Shown here piece after piece: positions 41,385-48,366 of a stretch of 58,163 nt of DNA. Under the pieces are notes generated by a model. The model was given only the letters and a program-made list of their open reading frames with translations, was not told where the DNA came from and did not search any database. The translations under genes and the position numbers were made by a program. The first letter of the stretch is position 1, and every line of letters begins with the position of its first letter. The stretch comes from a virus: positions 1-58,163 of IMG/VR virus record IMGVR_UViG_3300017917_000687; one strand, given 5' to 3'.

Positions 41385-41789
41385 GTTGTTCTCCTGGGAG
41401 AGTTGGGTTTCGGGTTGGCCGTTGATGGCCTCTGGGGTTGTTTTGGCGGCGCGCAGGACTTTGCCGGCAAGCCAGCCAAGGCCTTCGCGGTGGCAGAAGC
41501 TGATGTGCTTGCAGAAGATGTCGTCGTCGCCGAACTTGGCGCGGATCATCTCTGGGCTGAGCAGGTACTCGAGCGCCATCAGCCTGATGTAGACCTTTTG
41601 CGTGTTCGCGCAGTCGACAAGGCAATGCTTGGACCGCAGGCGCTCGATCATGTAGTCGACCTTGTTGGCGAACGCCTTGAAGTTGTGATCGAGGTTCAGG
41701 CAGTCGTGAAGTTCAAGGTACCAGGCGACGTCATTGACGATCGCCAGGAAGTACTGGTCGTGCCAGTACTGAAGATCATCTTGTGTCAT
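41172..41789 (-). CDS. Two-part hypothetical protein with internal start
   Basis: 205 residues. Residues 1-135 form a helical domain (WYLELHDCLNLDHNFKAFAN, KVYIRLMALEYLLSPEM). Residues 136-205 (MASIEIKNITFINNVDVTTL onward) form a short beta part plus coiled coil and are preceded by a perfect internal ribosome site. Preceded by a TTTACACGA element and followed by a terminator, so it is a single-gene unit. Family unknown. Confidence 0.75.
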   Translation of the reverse strand: MTQDDLQYWHDQYFLAIVNDVAWYLELHDCLNLDHNFKAFANKVDYMIERLRSKHCLVDCANTQKVYIRLMALEYLLSPEMIRAKFGDDDIFCKHISFCHREGLGWLAGKVLRAAKTTPEAINGQPETQLSQENNMASIEIKNITFINNVDVTTLTDEQLIDSIKNLEAEIAGLQAVKTESTKVKAKIAALEDTLTKVVAILDAR

Positions 41790-41802
41790 TCATTGGTTTC
41801 CT

Positions 41803-41826
41803 CTCGTGTAAATATCGAATCGGGAG
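41803..41826 (-). promoter_or_regulatory. TTTACACGA element (best-conserved form)
   Basis: Minus-strand CTCCCGATTCGATATTTACA then CGAG, 13 bases before the ATG of the 41172-41789 gene. Confidence 0.65.
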
Positions 41827-41874
41827 TGGTTCCCAAAGAAAGAGGCTTGGGTTTTCGTCGGCGGCATGCGTCTT

Positions 41875-42099
41875 TCATTCATGCGCTGGCAGGTACAGCG
41901 GTTTTGGGTTGTAGATGTCGTCAGGCTTCTTGAACCTGAGGAATCTATGACCGAGGGCATTGGTTCCTATCCATGCTGTCGGTGGCACATCTTGTTGTCC
42001 GTGGTAAACGGGGATGTCCTTGTTGCCGTGGCTGCACAGCAGATCGAAGCCGCCACACTGCAAGCACTGGTAACCGACTGGATGTTTTGAGCTGTTCAT
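41875..42099 (-). CDS. Small zinc-ribbon-like protein
   Basis: 74 residues; YQCLQCGGFDLLCSHGNKDI provides Cys/Cys/Cys/His ligands. GAGAGG ribosome site. The C-terminus is Pro-rich. Preceded by a TTTACACGA element. Not recognised. Confidence 0.68.
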   Translation of the reverse strand: MNSSKHPVGYQCLQCGGFDLLCSHGNKDIPVYHGQQDVPPTAWIGTNALGHRFLRFKKPDDIYNPKPLYLPAHE

Positions 42100-42107
42100 T
42101 TGCGCCT

Positions 42108-42131
42108 CTCATGTAAATATCGAATCGGGAG
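42108..42131 (-). promoter_or_regulatory. TTTACACGA element (TTTACATGA variant)
   Basis: Minus-strand CTCCCGATTCGATATTTACA then TGAG, 8 bases before the ATG of 41875-42099; identical to the 41803 copy at 23 of 24 positions. Confidence 0.65.
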
Positions 42132-42140
42132 TAGCTCTTG

Positions 42141-42173
42141 AGAAAAGAAAAGGGGGTGACCGTAGCCACCCCC
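42141..42173 (-). terminator. Rho-independent terminator
   Basis: Minus-strand stem GGGGGTG/CACCCCC with an 8-base loop and TTTTCTTTTCT tail, directly after the 42191-42634 gene. Confidence 0.88.
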
Positions 42174-42190
42174 CTGTTCCACCGACCGGC

Positions 42191-42634
42191 TTAGAACGGA
42201 GCCGGTTCTGCGTGCGCTGTGGGCTGCATTCCCACCACACGGCGTTCGACCGGCATCGGCTTAGCCAGTCGTTCCAGGCACGTTGCCATCAGCATCTTCA
42301 CGGCGTTGTCCACGTCGTCCTGAGACTTGCTGTCGTCCAGCATGGCTCGCTGGATGGCTTGAACCTGCTCGAGAATCTTGACCTGGGTCATCGCCTCACG
42401 AATACCGGCACCGGGTAGCTCCTTGCCACACCAGCCTAAACCCACTCCGAGCATGTACGCAGCACCAAGAACCCTCTCAGGTGCCGGCGCAGTCTCCTGC
42501 TTGGCAATCTCAGCAGCGATAGCCTTGCTGGCCTCGTCTCGCGTAGCAGGTACCTGTAGATTGCGCTTGGCAAACCACTCGATCTGCTTCTCGGTCGGGG
42601 CATTGGCATTCAGGGATTTGGTAGTGAAAAACAT
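42191..42634 (-). CDS. Helical hypothetical protein
   Basis: 147 residues; NANAPTEKQIEWFAKRNLQV at the start is similar to a small SAP-like or TEK-type N-terminal motif seen in phage proteins, then a helical body. GAAAGGA ribosome site. Function unknown. Confidence 0.72.
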   Translation of the reverse strand: MFFTTKSLNANAPTEKQIEWFAKRNLQVPATRDEASKAIAAEIAKQETAPAPERVLGAAYMLGVGLGWCGKELPGAGIREAMTQVKILEQVQAIQRAMLDDSKSQDDVDNAVKMLMATCLERLAKPMPVERRVVGMQPTAHAEPAPF

Positions 42635-42684
42635 GATGAAGTCCTTTCAAGACATACAAGGGTTGAGAAAACAAACACAAGAGA

Positions 42685-42716
42685 AAGCTGGCTGGCTCTC
42701 TCCAAAGGAGAGCCAG
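42685..42716 (-). terminator. Terminator-like hairpin
   Basis: Minus-strand CTGGCTCTC/GAGAGCCAG, 7-base loop, then a T-rich run. Similar in stem and loop to hairpins at 36388 and 43160. Confidence 0.65.
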
Positions 42717-42728
42717 ACAGATTTCGGC

Positions 42729-42902
42729 TCAGCGGGAGATGTCATCCATCCTGGCGACAGCCCAGCAAGCAATGGCTAAGCACAAAAGGATGGGAAGACA
42801 GAACAGCTCGAATCTCAGGCCATAGGTCTTGACGACCAGTAAACCCAAGTACATGGCAGGAACAGTTGAGGCCACAGAAAGGCCAGCGATGGTTGCGTAC
42901 AT
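42729..42902 (-). CDS. Small two-span membrane protein
   Basis: 57 residues: TIAGLSVASTVPAMYLGLLV and LFCLPILLCLAIACWAVA are hydrophobic. Ribosome site TTGGAG 8 bases before the ATG. Short gene supported by its neighbours (3-base gap to the next) and by the following terminator. Confidence 0.65.
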   Translation of the reverse strand: MYATIAGLSVASTVPAMYLGLLVVKTYGLRFELFCLPILLCLAIACWAVARMDDISR

Positions 42903-42905
42903 TGA

Positions 42906-43034
42906 TTAACTCCAAGAGGTTGTAAAAGGGTTGTAGCCAGCTTTGAGAAGCTCAGCGAAAGCTTTCAGGCTCATGGGTTTGAGCCGTCGTTGATGGCAGT
43001 AAGCCAAATACCGTTTGTAGAGGGTTTCAGGCAT
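42906..43034 (-). CDS. Very small basic protein
   Basis: 42 residues (MPETLYKRYLAYCHQRRLKP...). Weak ribosome site, but the frame is open, close-packed and basic like many phage effectors. Most upstream gene of the leftward accessory block. Confidence 0.45.
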   Translation of the reverse strand: MPETLYKRYLAYCHQRRLKPMSLKAFAELLKAGYNPFTTSWS

Positions 43035-43513
43035 GGGTTAGATCGAAAAGTTGTTTGAGATCAATGGGTTGGAGAGATTGAGATGTTGGGGGTTATGGAA
43101 TAACCCACGAAGGAGCCGGATTCCATACGTTTTGGTCATCAATCCACCCAAGTAGGTGGCTACCTCTCTCCGCAGGAGAGGTAGACAACTACGCATTTAG
43201 TACACAGACGGTAGCTAACCCATTGAAAATGCTGGGGTTACTACGGATTACTGGTCAGTGCTGGAGGTAGTGGTGGTGGAGGCCCCCGGTATGGCCAGCC
43301 ATGGTAGTGATACGGGGGTATGAGGACTCCAGCACGTATAGGATCACTCGTACGAGTCCACTCATTTACCCCGTGTGACGCTTATTTAGGCCCGTGGCTG
43401 CGTTTTCCGGGGGTAGCCGGGGGGATACCCCCATGTGGACCAGAAAAACGCCCATAGGGGGGCCAAAGGAACCCCGGTTAGGATGATTTTCTGGATCAAC
43501 CACGGAGATAGAC
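43035..43513. promoter_or_regulatory. Structured non-coding divergent region
   Basis: 479 bases with no convincing gene between leftward and rightward units. It holds hairpins CTACCTCTC/GAGAGGTAG (43160-43184), a large nested fold (outer GTGCTGGAG 43258-43266 with CTCCAGCAC 43327-43335; inner CCCCC-GGTAT with ATACGGGGG; central ATGG/CCAT), and a second nested fold (GCGTTTT 43400-43406 with AAAACGC 43445-43451; GGGGGTA 43409-43415 with TACCCCC 43426-43432). Probably promoters plus a structured leader or small RNA. Confidence 0.65.
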
Positions 43514-43786
43514 ATGCTCAAAGCTCACGAAGTGCAGGCTTTCCTCAGGCAATTCGAGCCTTTGAGGGAGGTAATGGTCGAGGAGACCAGTCAATTTGTT
43601 TACGCCCCATGGCATGTGAAGCTTCATGGGACGGTTTTGGTCTATGGTGAGCCTCACGGCTTTGAGGCCGAGCTGGACTTGCGTGAGTTCGGTGGCCAGG
43701 ATGACCTGATGAAGCTGGCAAAGCAGCTTCTGTACGCCTTCGCTGGCGCTGCTGAACACGTCAAACGCGGTCAGGCTGTTGCTTAA
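43514..43786 (+). CDS. Conserved-looking hypothetical protein
   Basis: 90 residues (MLKAHEVQAFLRQFEPL...), alpha-beta, acidic. The leader CAACCACGGAGATAGAC is nearly the same as that before erf, amidoligase and amidotransferase. Isolated rightward gene between two non-coding regions, perhaps a regulator of packaging or late expression. Not recognised. Confidence 0.75.
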   Translation: MLKAHEVQAFLRQFEPLREVMVEETSQFVYAPWHVKLHGTVLVYGEPHGFEAELDLREFGGQDDLMKLAKQLLYAFAGAAEHVKRGQAVA

Positions 43787-43803
43787 TTTTTAAGCAGCGC
43801 TCT

Positions 43804-43953
43804 ATAGATAACCATTACATAGATAACCACCGACTATTCACCAGAGTGAATAGGAGGAACTACAGTAAGTAAGTGGTTATCTATTTTTTTAGTTAGTCTC
43901 AGTATTAGGGAATACCGGTTTTCTCTAGAGACTATCTGTAGATGGTTATCTAT
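43804..43953. repeat. Four copies of ATAGATAACCA, two direct and two inverted
   Basis: Direct copies at 43804-43814 and 43819-43829 (15-base period); inverted copies TGGTTATCTAT at 43874-43884 and 43943-43953. Between them is the inverted repeat CTATTCA-CCAGAG-TGAATAG (43834-43853). The stretch is AT-rich in a GC-rich genome. Organisation suits a replication-initiation iteron region, a repressor operator cluster or a packaging site. Confidence 0.75.
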
Positions 43954-44197
43954 ATATTGCAAGGAGTGTGCCAGTTTTGGGGTTGGGCTTAGGTTCAGAA
44001 CCCCAGTCACACTGGACGGACCATGTAGCCATGGGTGACCCCAGCGGTTGGTGGGGACATAACCTCCGCAGCGCAGGCCAGGTGTCTCCGTGGACGGTCC
44101 TTTCCTCCTTGGTGACTGCGCCGACTGACCCACGTCACGGGTCATCTTCTCGGATTAAGTTCTAAGTCCGCTGGGCTTGTGTTTACAATCCGCCCGC
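43954..44197. other. Non-coding stretch before tRNA genes
   Basis: No supported gene. It contains a direct repeat GGACGG(A/T)CC (44015 and 44093) and a hairpin TGACCC/GGGTCA followed by TCTTCTC (44126-44151), which may be a weak terminator. One open frame of 44 codons (44031-44165) has no ribosome site. Confidence 0.5.
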
Positions 44198-44271
44198 AGC
44201 GGGAAGGCCAAGTGGCCCGGCAGGTCTCATAAGCCTGACTGAGCGTGGCGCGATACCACGTCCCGCTTCCA
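44198..44271 (+). tRNA. tRNA-like gene with CAT anticodon (Met or Ile2), atypical
   Basis: Acceptor AGCGGGA/TCCCGCT with T discriminator and encoded CCA; anticodon stem CAGGT/GCCTG with loop CTCATAA; T-arm CGTGG/CCACG. Unusual points: the T-loop is CGCGATA, lacking the near-universal TTC start, position 8 is A instead of T, and the D-stem cannot form four pairs alongside the anticodon stem. It may be degenerate or a tRNA mimic. Confidence 0.5.
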
Positions 44272-44274
44272 AAT

Positions 44275-44360
44275 GGAGCTTGGCGTGCAGGGCACAAACG
44301 GGGCTTGAACCCCCGGCCACTTGGGGACAGGTGAGGGTTCGATTCCTTCAGGCTCCGCCA
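44275..44360 (+). tRNA. tRNA-Ser(TGA)
   Basis: 86 bases. Acceptor GGAGCTT/AGGCTCC with G discriminator and CCA; anticodon stem CGGGG/CCCCG with loop CTTGAAC (anticodon TGA); long variable arm ACTT/AGGT as in class II tRNAs; canonical T-loop TTCGATT. The D-arm (GTGC/GCAC) has a very short loop, which is odd. G73 and the long variable arm agree with serine. Confidence 0.78.
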
Positions 44361-44412
44361 AACCACCAGCCACAATTCTCGCAAAGCCACCAACAGAACC
44401 AATGAGGTTGAT

Positions 44413-44655
44413 ATGGCAGCGAGATTGCGCAAAAACCACCAAGAGGAAGTACGGGCAAAGATTCAGGCCTCGGCTCTGATTAACGTACTCACCGCATGCG
44501 CCACCGGCAAGCAGGACCTTTCGTCCACCCGGCTGACCGCAATCAAGATTCTCCTGGACAAGAGTCTGCCCGACCTGTCCGACGTGAAGATCGAGCACAA
44601 CACTCAGGGCATCACGTTCAACCTGAACACTGGCGTCAAGCCAAAGGCTGAATGA
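44413..44655 (+). CDS. Small terminase subunit candidate
   Basis: 80 residues, helical and basic at the start (RLRKNHQEEVRAKIQASALI), ending in a short beta part. The stop overlaps the large terminase start (ATGA). Position and size fit a minimal TerS-like DNA-recognition protein; the family is commonly found before TerL in podoviruses. No classical helix-turn-helix is obvious. Confidence 0.72.
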   Translation: MAARLRKNHQEEVRAKIQASALINVLTACATGKQDLSSTRLTAIKILLDKSLPDLSDVKIEHNTQGITFNLNTGVKPKAE

Positions 44656-46109
44656 GCGGGGAAGTCGCCAATGCACCAGAGGCGGTCACCTACTATCCGC
44701 CTGGTCCTGTCGCTGCCGAGTTTCATCAAGACTCCAACTTCGTTCGAGGTCTCATGGGGCCTGTTGGTAGCGGCAAGTCATCTGCCTGCTGCTCTGAAAT
44801 CGTCATGCGTGCTCTTGCCCAGCGACCCTGGCTCGACGGTGTGCGTCGGTCCCGCTGGGCAGTTATCCGTAACACGTACCCGGAACTGAAGTCCACGACC
44901 ATCAAGACGTGGCAGACCTGGTTCCCGCAAAACGTGGCGCCCATCCGCTGGGACACGCCCATAACCAGCTTCATGCGCATCGATGACATCGGCGATGGCA
45001 CCTCGATGGAGCTGGAAGTCATCTTCCTGGCGCTCGACTCCGAACTCGACACCGGCAAGCTGCGCTCACTTGAACTGACTGGCGCCTGGATCAACGAAGC
45101 CTCCGAAGTTCCCAAGGCCGTCTTCGACATGTGTACGCAGCGTGTCGGGCGCTACCCCTCCAAGCTCAAGGGCGGTCCGTCCTGGTGCGGCGTCATCATG
45201 GACACCAACCCTCCAGACGACGACCACTGGTACTACCAGCTCGCTGAGGTCGATACGCCCAAGGGTTGGCAGTTCTACCGCCAGCCAGGTGGCCTGTACC
45301 TCGATCATGACGCCGACGAGTACAAGCCCAACCCTGACGCCGAGAACGTAGACAACCTGCCCAACGGGCACGGCTACTACCTCCAGCAGCTCGGCGGCAA
45401 GCAGGACACTTGGATCAACGTCTTCCTGCTCGGCAACTACGGCACCACCTCTGACGGCAAGCCCGTCTTCCCCGAGTGGAACGACAGGGTTCACGTCAGC
45501 GAGAAGCCGCTGGAGCCTGTGCGCGGCCTGCCAATCGTTTTGGGATGGGACTTCGGCCTTACCCCGGCGTGCATCATCGGCCAGCAAATGCCCAACGGCC
45601 GCCTTCACATCCTCGAAGAGATCATCAGCGAAGACATGGGCATCCGGGAGTTCGCCTCGGATGTCGTTCGGCCGATCCTCACCAACCGCTACAACGGCTT
45701 TGTCCGCTTCAGTGACGGCGACCCCGCCGGCGCGATCAGGGCACAGACCGACACCCGCACTTGCTTCATGGAACTGAACGAGTGCGGCATCCCCACCGAG
45801 CCCGCCGATACCAACGACTGGATACCCCGGCGAGAATCGGTGGCGTACTTCCTCACGCGGATGATCGACGGAGGACCAGCCCTGCTGCTGGACCCGAGAT
45901 GCACGACTCTGCGCAAAGGATTCAATGGTCGCTACCGCTACGAGCGCATGAAGACTTCAGGCTCGGCACGATACAGGGACCGCCCAGTGAAGGATGCGTT
46001 CTCGCACCCTCACGACGCTCTCCAATATTTGTGCATGCGGGTGCGCAGCGGTCTGAGGCCAGTCAGGGCTCGCCAGGTCGTCAACGCATCCAGTAGGGGC
46101 TGGACATGA
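44652..46109 (+). CDS. terL: Terminase large subunit
   Basis: 485 residues. ATPase: Walker A GPVGSGKSS (residues 36-44), Walker B region LELTGAWINEASE with the catalytic Glu, coupling region FLALDSELDTGKLRSLELTG. Nuclease: GWDFGLTPA (first Asp), DGDPAGAI, and HPHDALQY near the C-terminus. It packages DNA into the procapsid and cuts it. The packaging type (headful or cos) cannot be told from sequence alone. Confidence 0.95.
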   Translation: MSGEVANAPEAVTYYPPGPVAAEFHQDSNFVRGLMGPVGSGKSSACCSEIVMRALAQRPWLDGVRRSRWAVIRNTYPELKSTTIKTWQTWFPQNVAPIRWDTPITSFMRIDDIGDGTSMELEVIFLALDSELDTGKLRSLELTGAWINEASEVPKAVFDMCTQRVGRYPSKLKGGPSWCGVIMDTNPPDDDHWYYQLAEVDTPKGWQFYRQPGGLYLDHDADEYKPNPDAENVDNLPNGHGYYLQQLGGKQDTWINVFLLGNYGTTSDGKPVFPEWNDRVHVSEKPLEPVRGLPIVLGWDFGLTPACIIGQQMPNGRLHILEEIISEDMGIREFASDVVRPILTNRYNGFVRFSDGDPAGAIRAQTDTRTCFMELNECGIPTEPADTNDWIPRRESVAYFLTRMIDGGPALLLDPRCTTLRKGFNGRYRYERMKTSGSARYRDRPVKDAFSHPHDALQYLCMRVRSGLRPVRARQVVNASSRGWT

Positions 46110-48121
46110 AAATGGGACTTGCAGTTGCGGCAACAGAGCCGCCCATCCAGGTCGACGTTCTCGTCGACGAGAAGAACAAGCTGATCGACACGATCGGCAC
46201 CGAGCTGGCCGCCCACGTCAATGACTGCTGGAGCCGAGCCAAGTTCGCCAAGACCGAGATCACCGAACGACTGCTCCAGTGCGAGCGCCAGCGTCGCGGC
46301 GTCTACGACCCCGACAAGGCGATGGACATTGCCAGGACCGGTGGCTCAGACATCTACATGCGCATCACAGACGTGAAGTCTCGCGCAGCAGCCAACTGGA
46401 TCAACGACGTGATGATCAGCGGCGGGCGCCGAGCCTTCCAGCTCGACCCATCAAAAGAGCCTGAGCTGCCGCCAGAGATCAGCGCCGGGATCGTGGACCT
46501 GGTTCGCATGGAGATGCAGGCCTTCGTGGAGGCCGGTGGCGAAGTCCACCCCGAAGCATTCCGCGTTCGCATGGAGCAGGTCCAAGACGAGATCATGGAC
46601 AAGATGCGTGAGGAGGCGAAGCTCAAGGCCTTCCGCATGGAGAACAAGATCGAGGACCAACTCAACGAGGGTGGCTTTGACGCCGCCTTCCGCGAGTTCG
46701 TGGACGACTTCGTCACCTACCCCACGGCGATCCTCAAAGGCCCGGTCATTCGGCGCAAGAAGGTCATGCGCTGGGGGCCGAACTACAAGCCGATCATCCT
46801 GACGGACTTCAGCCGCAAGATCGAGCGCGTATCGCCGCACGACGCCTTCCCCTCGCCCAACTCGAGCACGATCCACGACGGCTACTTCATCGAGCGCCAC
46901 CGCCTCACCCGCGCAGCGCTTGAGTCCATGAAGGGCACGCCTGGCTACAGCAACGACGACATCGACCAGGTGCTCGAGCGATTTGGCGACACCGGCTTTC
47001 GCCAGTGGCTGATGGGCGACCAAGAGCGCGATCGACTTGAGGGTAAACCCCACTCCCGCCTCTACACCAAGGACGTGATTGAGGCTGTCGAGTACTGGGG
47101 CAGCGTGAGCGGCAAGATGCTGATGGAGTGGGGCTACAAGGAAAAGAGGCTCGACCGCCACAAAGAGTACGAGGCCAACATCTGGGTCATCGGACCGTTT
47201 GTGATCAAGGCGATCCTCAACCCCGATCCTCTCGGCGCCCGCCCCTACGAGATTGCCCAGTGGGTTCCGATCCCTGGCAGCTTCTGGGGCACCGCCCTGC
47301 CAGAGCAGATGCGCGATGTGCAGACCTTGTGCAACGCCAGCGCCCGCAGCCTGGCCAACAACATGGGCATCGCATCAGGACCTCAGGCCGAGATTCACGT
47401 AGACCGTCTGCCTGACGGCGAAGACGTGACCTCGATGTTCCCCTGGAAGATTTGGCAGACCACCTCCGATCGTACGGGCGGCGGTCAGCCAGCAGTCAGG
47501 TTCTTCCAGCCGAACATGAATGCCCAGGAGCTGATGGCTGTCTACCAGTACTTCAGCAAGCAGGCCGATGAGGTGACGGGCATCCCGTCCTACGTGTACG
47601 GCAACTCCGCTTCTGGCGGCGCTGGCCGCACGGCCTCTGGTCTGAGCATGCTGATGGACAACGCGGCCAAGGGCATCAAGTCGGCGATCTCCTCGATCGA
47701 CGCGGTGGTCTCAAGCCTTGTCTCGCGCCTGTACGTCCACAACATGATCTACGACTCGGACACCTCCTGCAAAGGCGACTTCAAGGTCGTTGCCAAGGGT
47801 GCGATGGGTCTGGTGGCCAAGGAGCAGCTCCAGGTCCGCCGCAACGAATTCCTGCAAGCCACAGCCAACCCTGTCGATCTCCAGATCATCGGCTCGCAGG
47901 GACGCGCCTACCTCCTGCGGGAGGTGGCCAAGACGCTCCAGATGGACACCGACAAACTGGTCCCGACGACCGAGCAGATCGAGTTCCGCCAGGAGCAGCA
48001 GCAAGCCATGCAGATGGCTATGCAAGCGCAGCAGGCGTCTATGCCACAGCAGCAGGCACCAGCGACACTCGATGCAGCAGGCAATCCGGCCGGCGGCGTG
48101 GAAGCAAACCTCGTTCAGTAA
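46106..48121 (+). CDS. Portal protein
   Basis: 671 residues, ATGA overlap with terminase. Long podovirus-type portal with conserved parts WVPIPGSFWGTALPEQMRDV, SYVYGNSASGGAGRTASGLS and a C-terminal Gln/Met-rich barrel-like tail (EQQQAMQMAMQAQQ). Forms the 12-subunit ring for DNA entry. Position between terminase and scaffold confirms the call. Confidence 0.92.
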   Translation: MKMGLAVAATEPPIQVDVLVDEKNKLIDTIGTELAAHVNDCWSRAKFAKTEITERLLQCERQRRGVYDPDKAMDIARTGGSDIYMRITDVKSRAAANWINDVMISGGRRAFQLDPSKEPELPPEISAGIVDLVRMEMQAFVEAGGEVHPEAFRVRMEQVQDEIMDKMREEAKLKAFRMENKIEDQLNEGGFDAAFREFVDDFVTYPTAILKGPVIRRKKVMRWGPNYKPIILTDFSRKIERVSPHDAFPSPNSSTIHDGYFIERHRLTRAALESMKGTPGYSNDDIDQVLERFGDTGFRQWLMGDQERDRLEGKPHSRLYTKDVIEAVEYWGSVSGKMLMEWGYKEKRLDRHKEYEANIWVIGPFVIKAILNPDPLGARPYEIAQWVPIPGSFWGTALPEQMRDVQTLCNASARSLANNMGIASGPQAEIHVDRLPDGEDVTSMFPWKIWQTTSDRTGGGQPAVRFFQPNMNAQELMAVYQYFSKQADEVTGIPSYVYGNSASGGAGRTASGLSMLMDNAAKGIKSAISSIDAVVSSLVSRLYVHNMIYDSDTSCKGDFKVVAKGAMGLVAKEQLQVRRNEFLQATANPVDLQIIGSQGRAYLLREVAKTLQMDTDKLVPTTEQIEFRQEQQQAMQMAMQAQQASMPQQQAPATLDAAGNPAGGVEANLVQ

Positions 48122-48130
48122 GGAGCCACC

Positions 48131-48358
48131 ATGGCGATGAAACCATTCCAGGGTAAGCAGACGAAGAAGGAAGAGATGGCCGAGGCGAAGGCCGTCCGTT
48201 CCGGGAGAGTCTCCCCCGCCCAATACGCCGCCAAAGAAAAGGCCGAGGGCGACAAGAAGCCCAAGTCCGCTCTGATGGCAAAAGGCAAAGCATTGGCCAG
48301 CGGCAAGATGTCAGCAAGCCAGTACGCGGCAAATGCCACCGGCAAGCCAAAGAAGTGA
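48131..48358 (+). CDS. Small Lys-rich basic protein
   Basis: 75 residues, 21 of them Lys or Arg, with a repeated pattern SGRVSPAQYAAKEKA and SGKMSASQYAANAT. AAGGAGCC ribosome site. Lies between portal and scaffold; perhaps a DNA-associated or capsid-internal protein. Confidence 0.75.
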   Translation: MAMKPFQGKQTKKEEMAEAKAVRSGRVSPAQYAAKEKAEGDKKPKSALMAKGKALASGKMSASQYAANATGKPKK

Positions 48359-48366
48359 GGTGAGCC

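Noticed and set aside
22534-43034. Diversity-generating retroelement or retron
   Set aside because: Considered because of the variable-looking fibres; no reverse-transcriptase motif (YxDD) in a suitable frame and no template-variable repeat pair was seen.
44031-44165. 44-codon plus-strand frame before the tRNA genes
   Set aside because: No ribosome site, Trp/Ser-rich random-looking product, runs through a hairpin.
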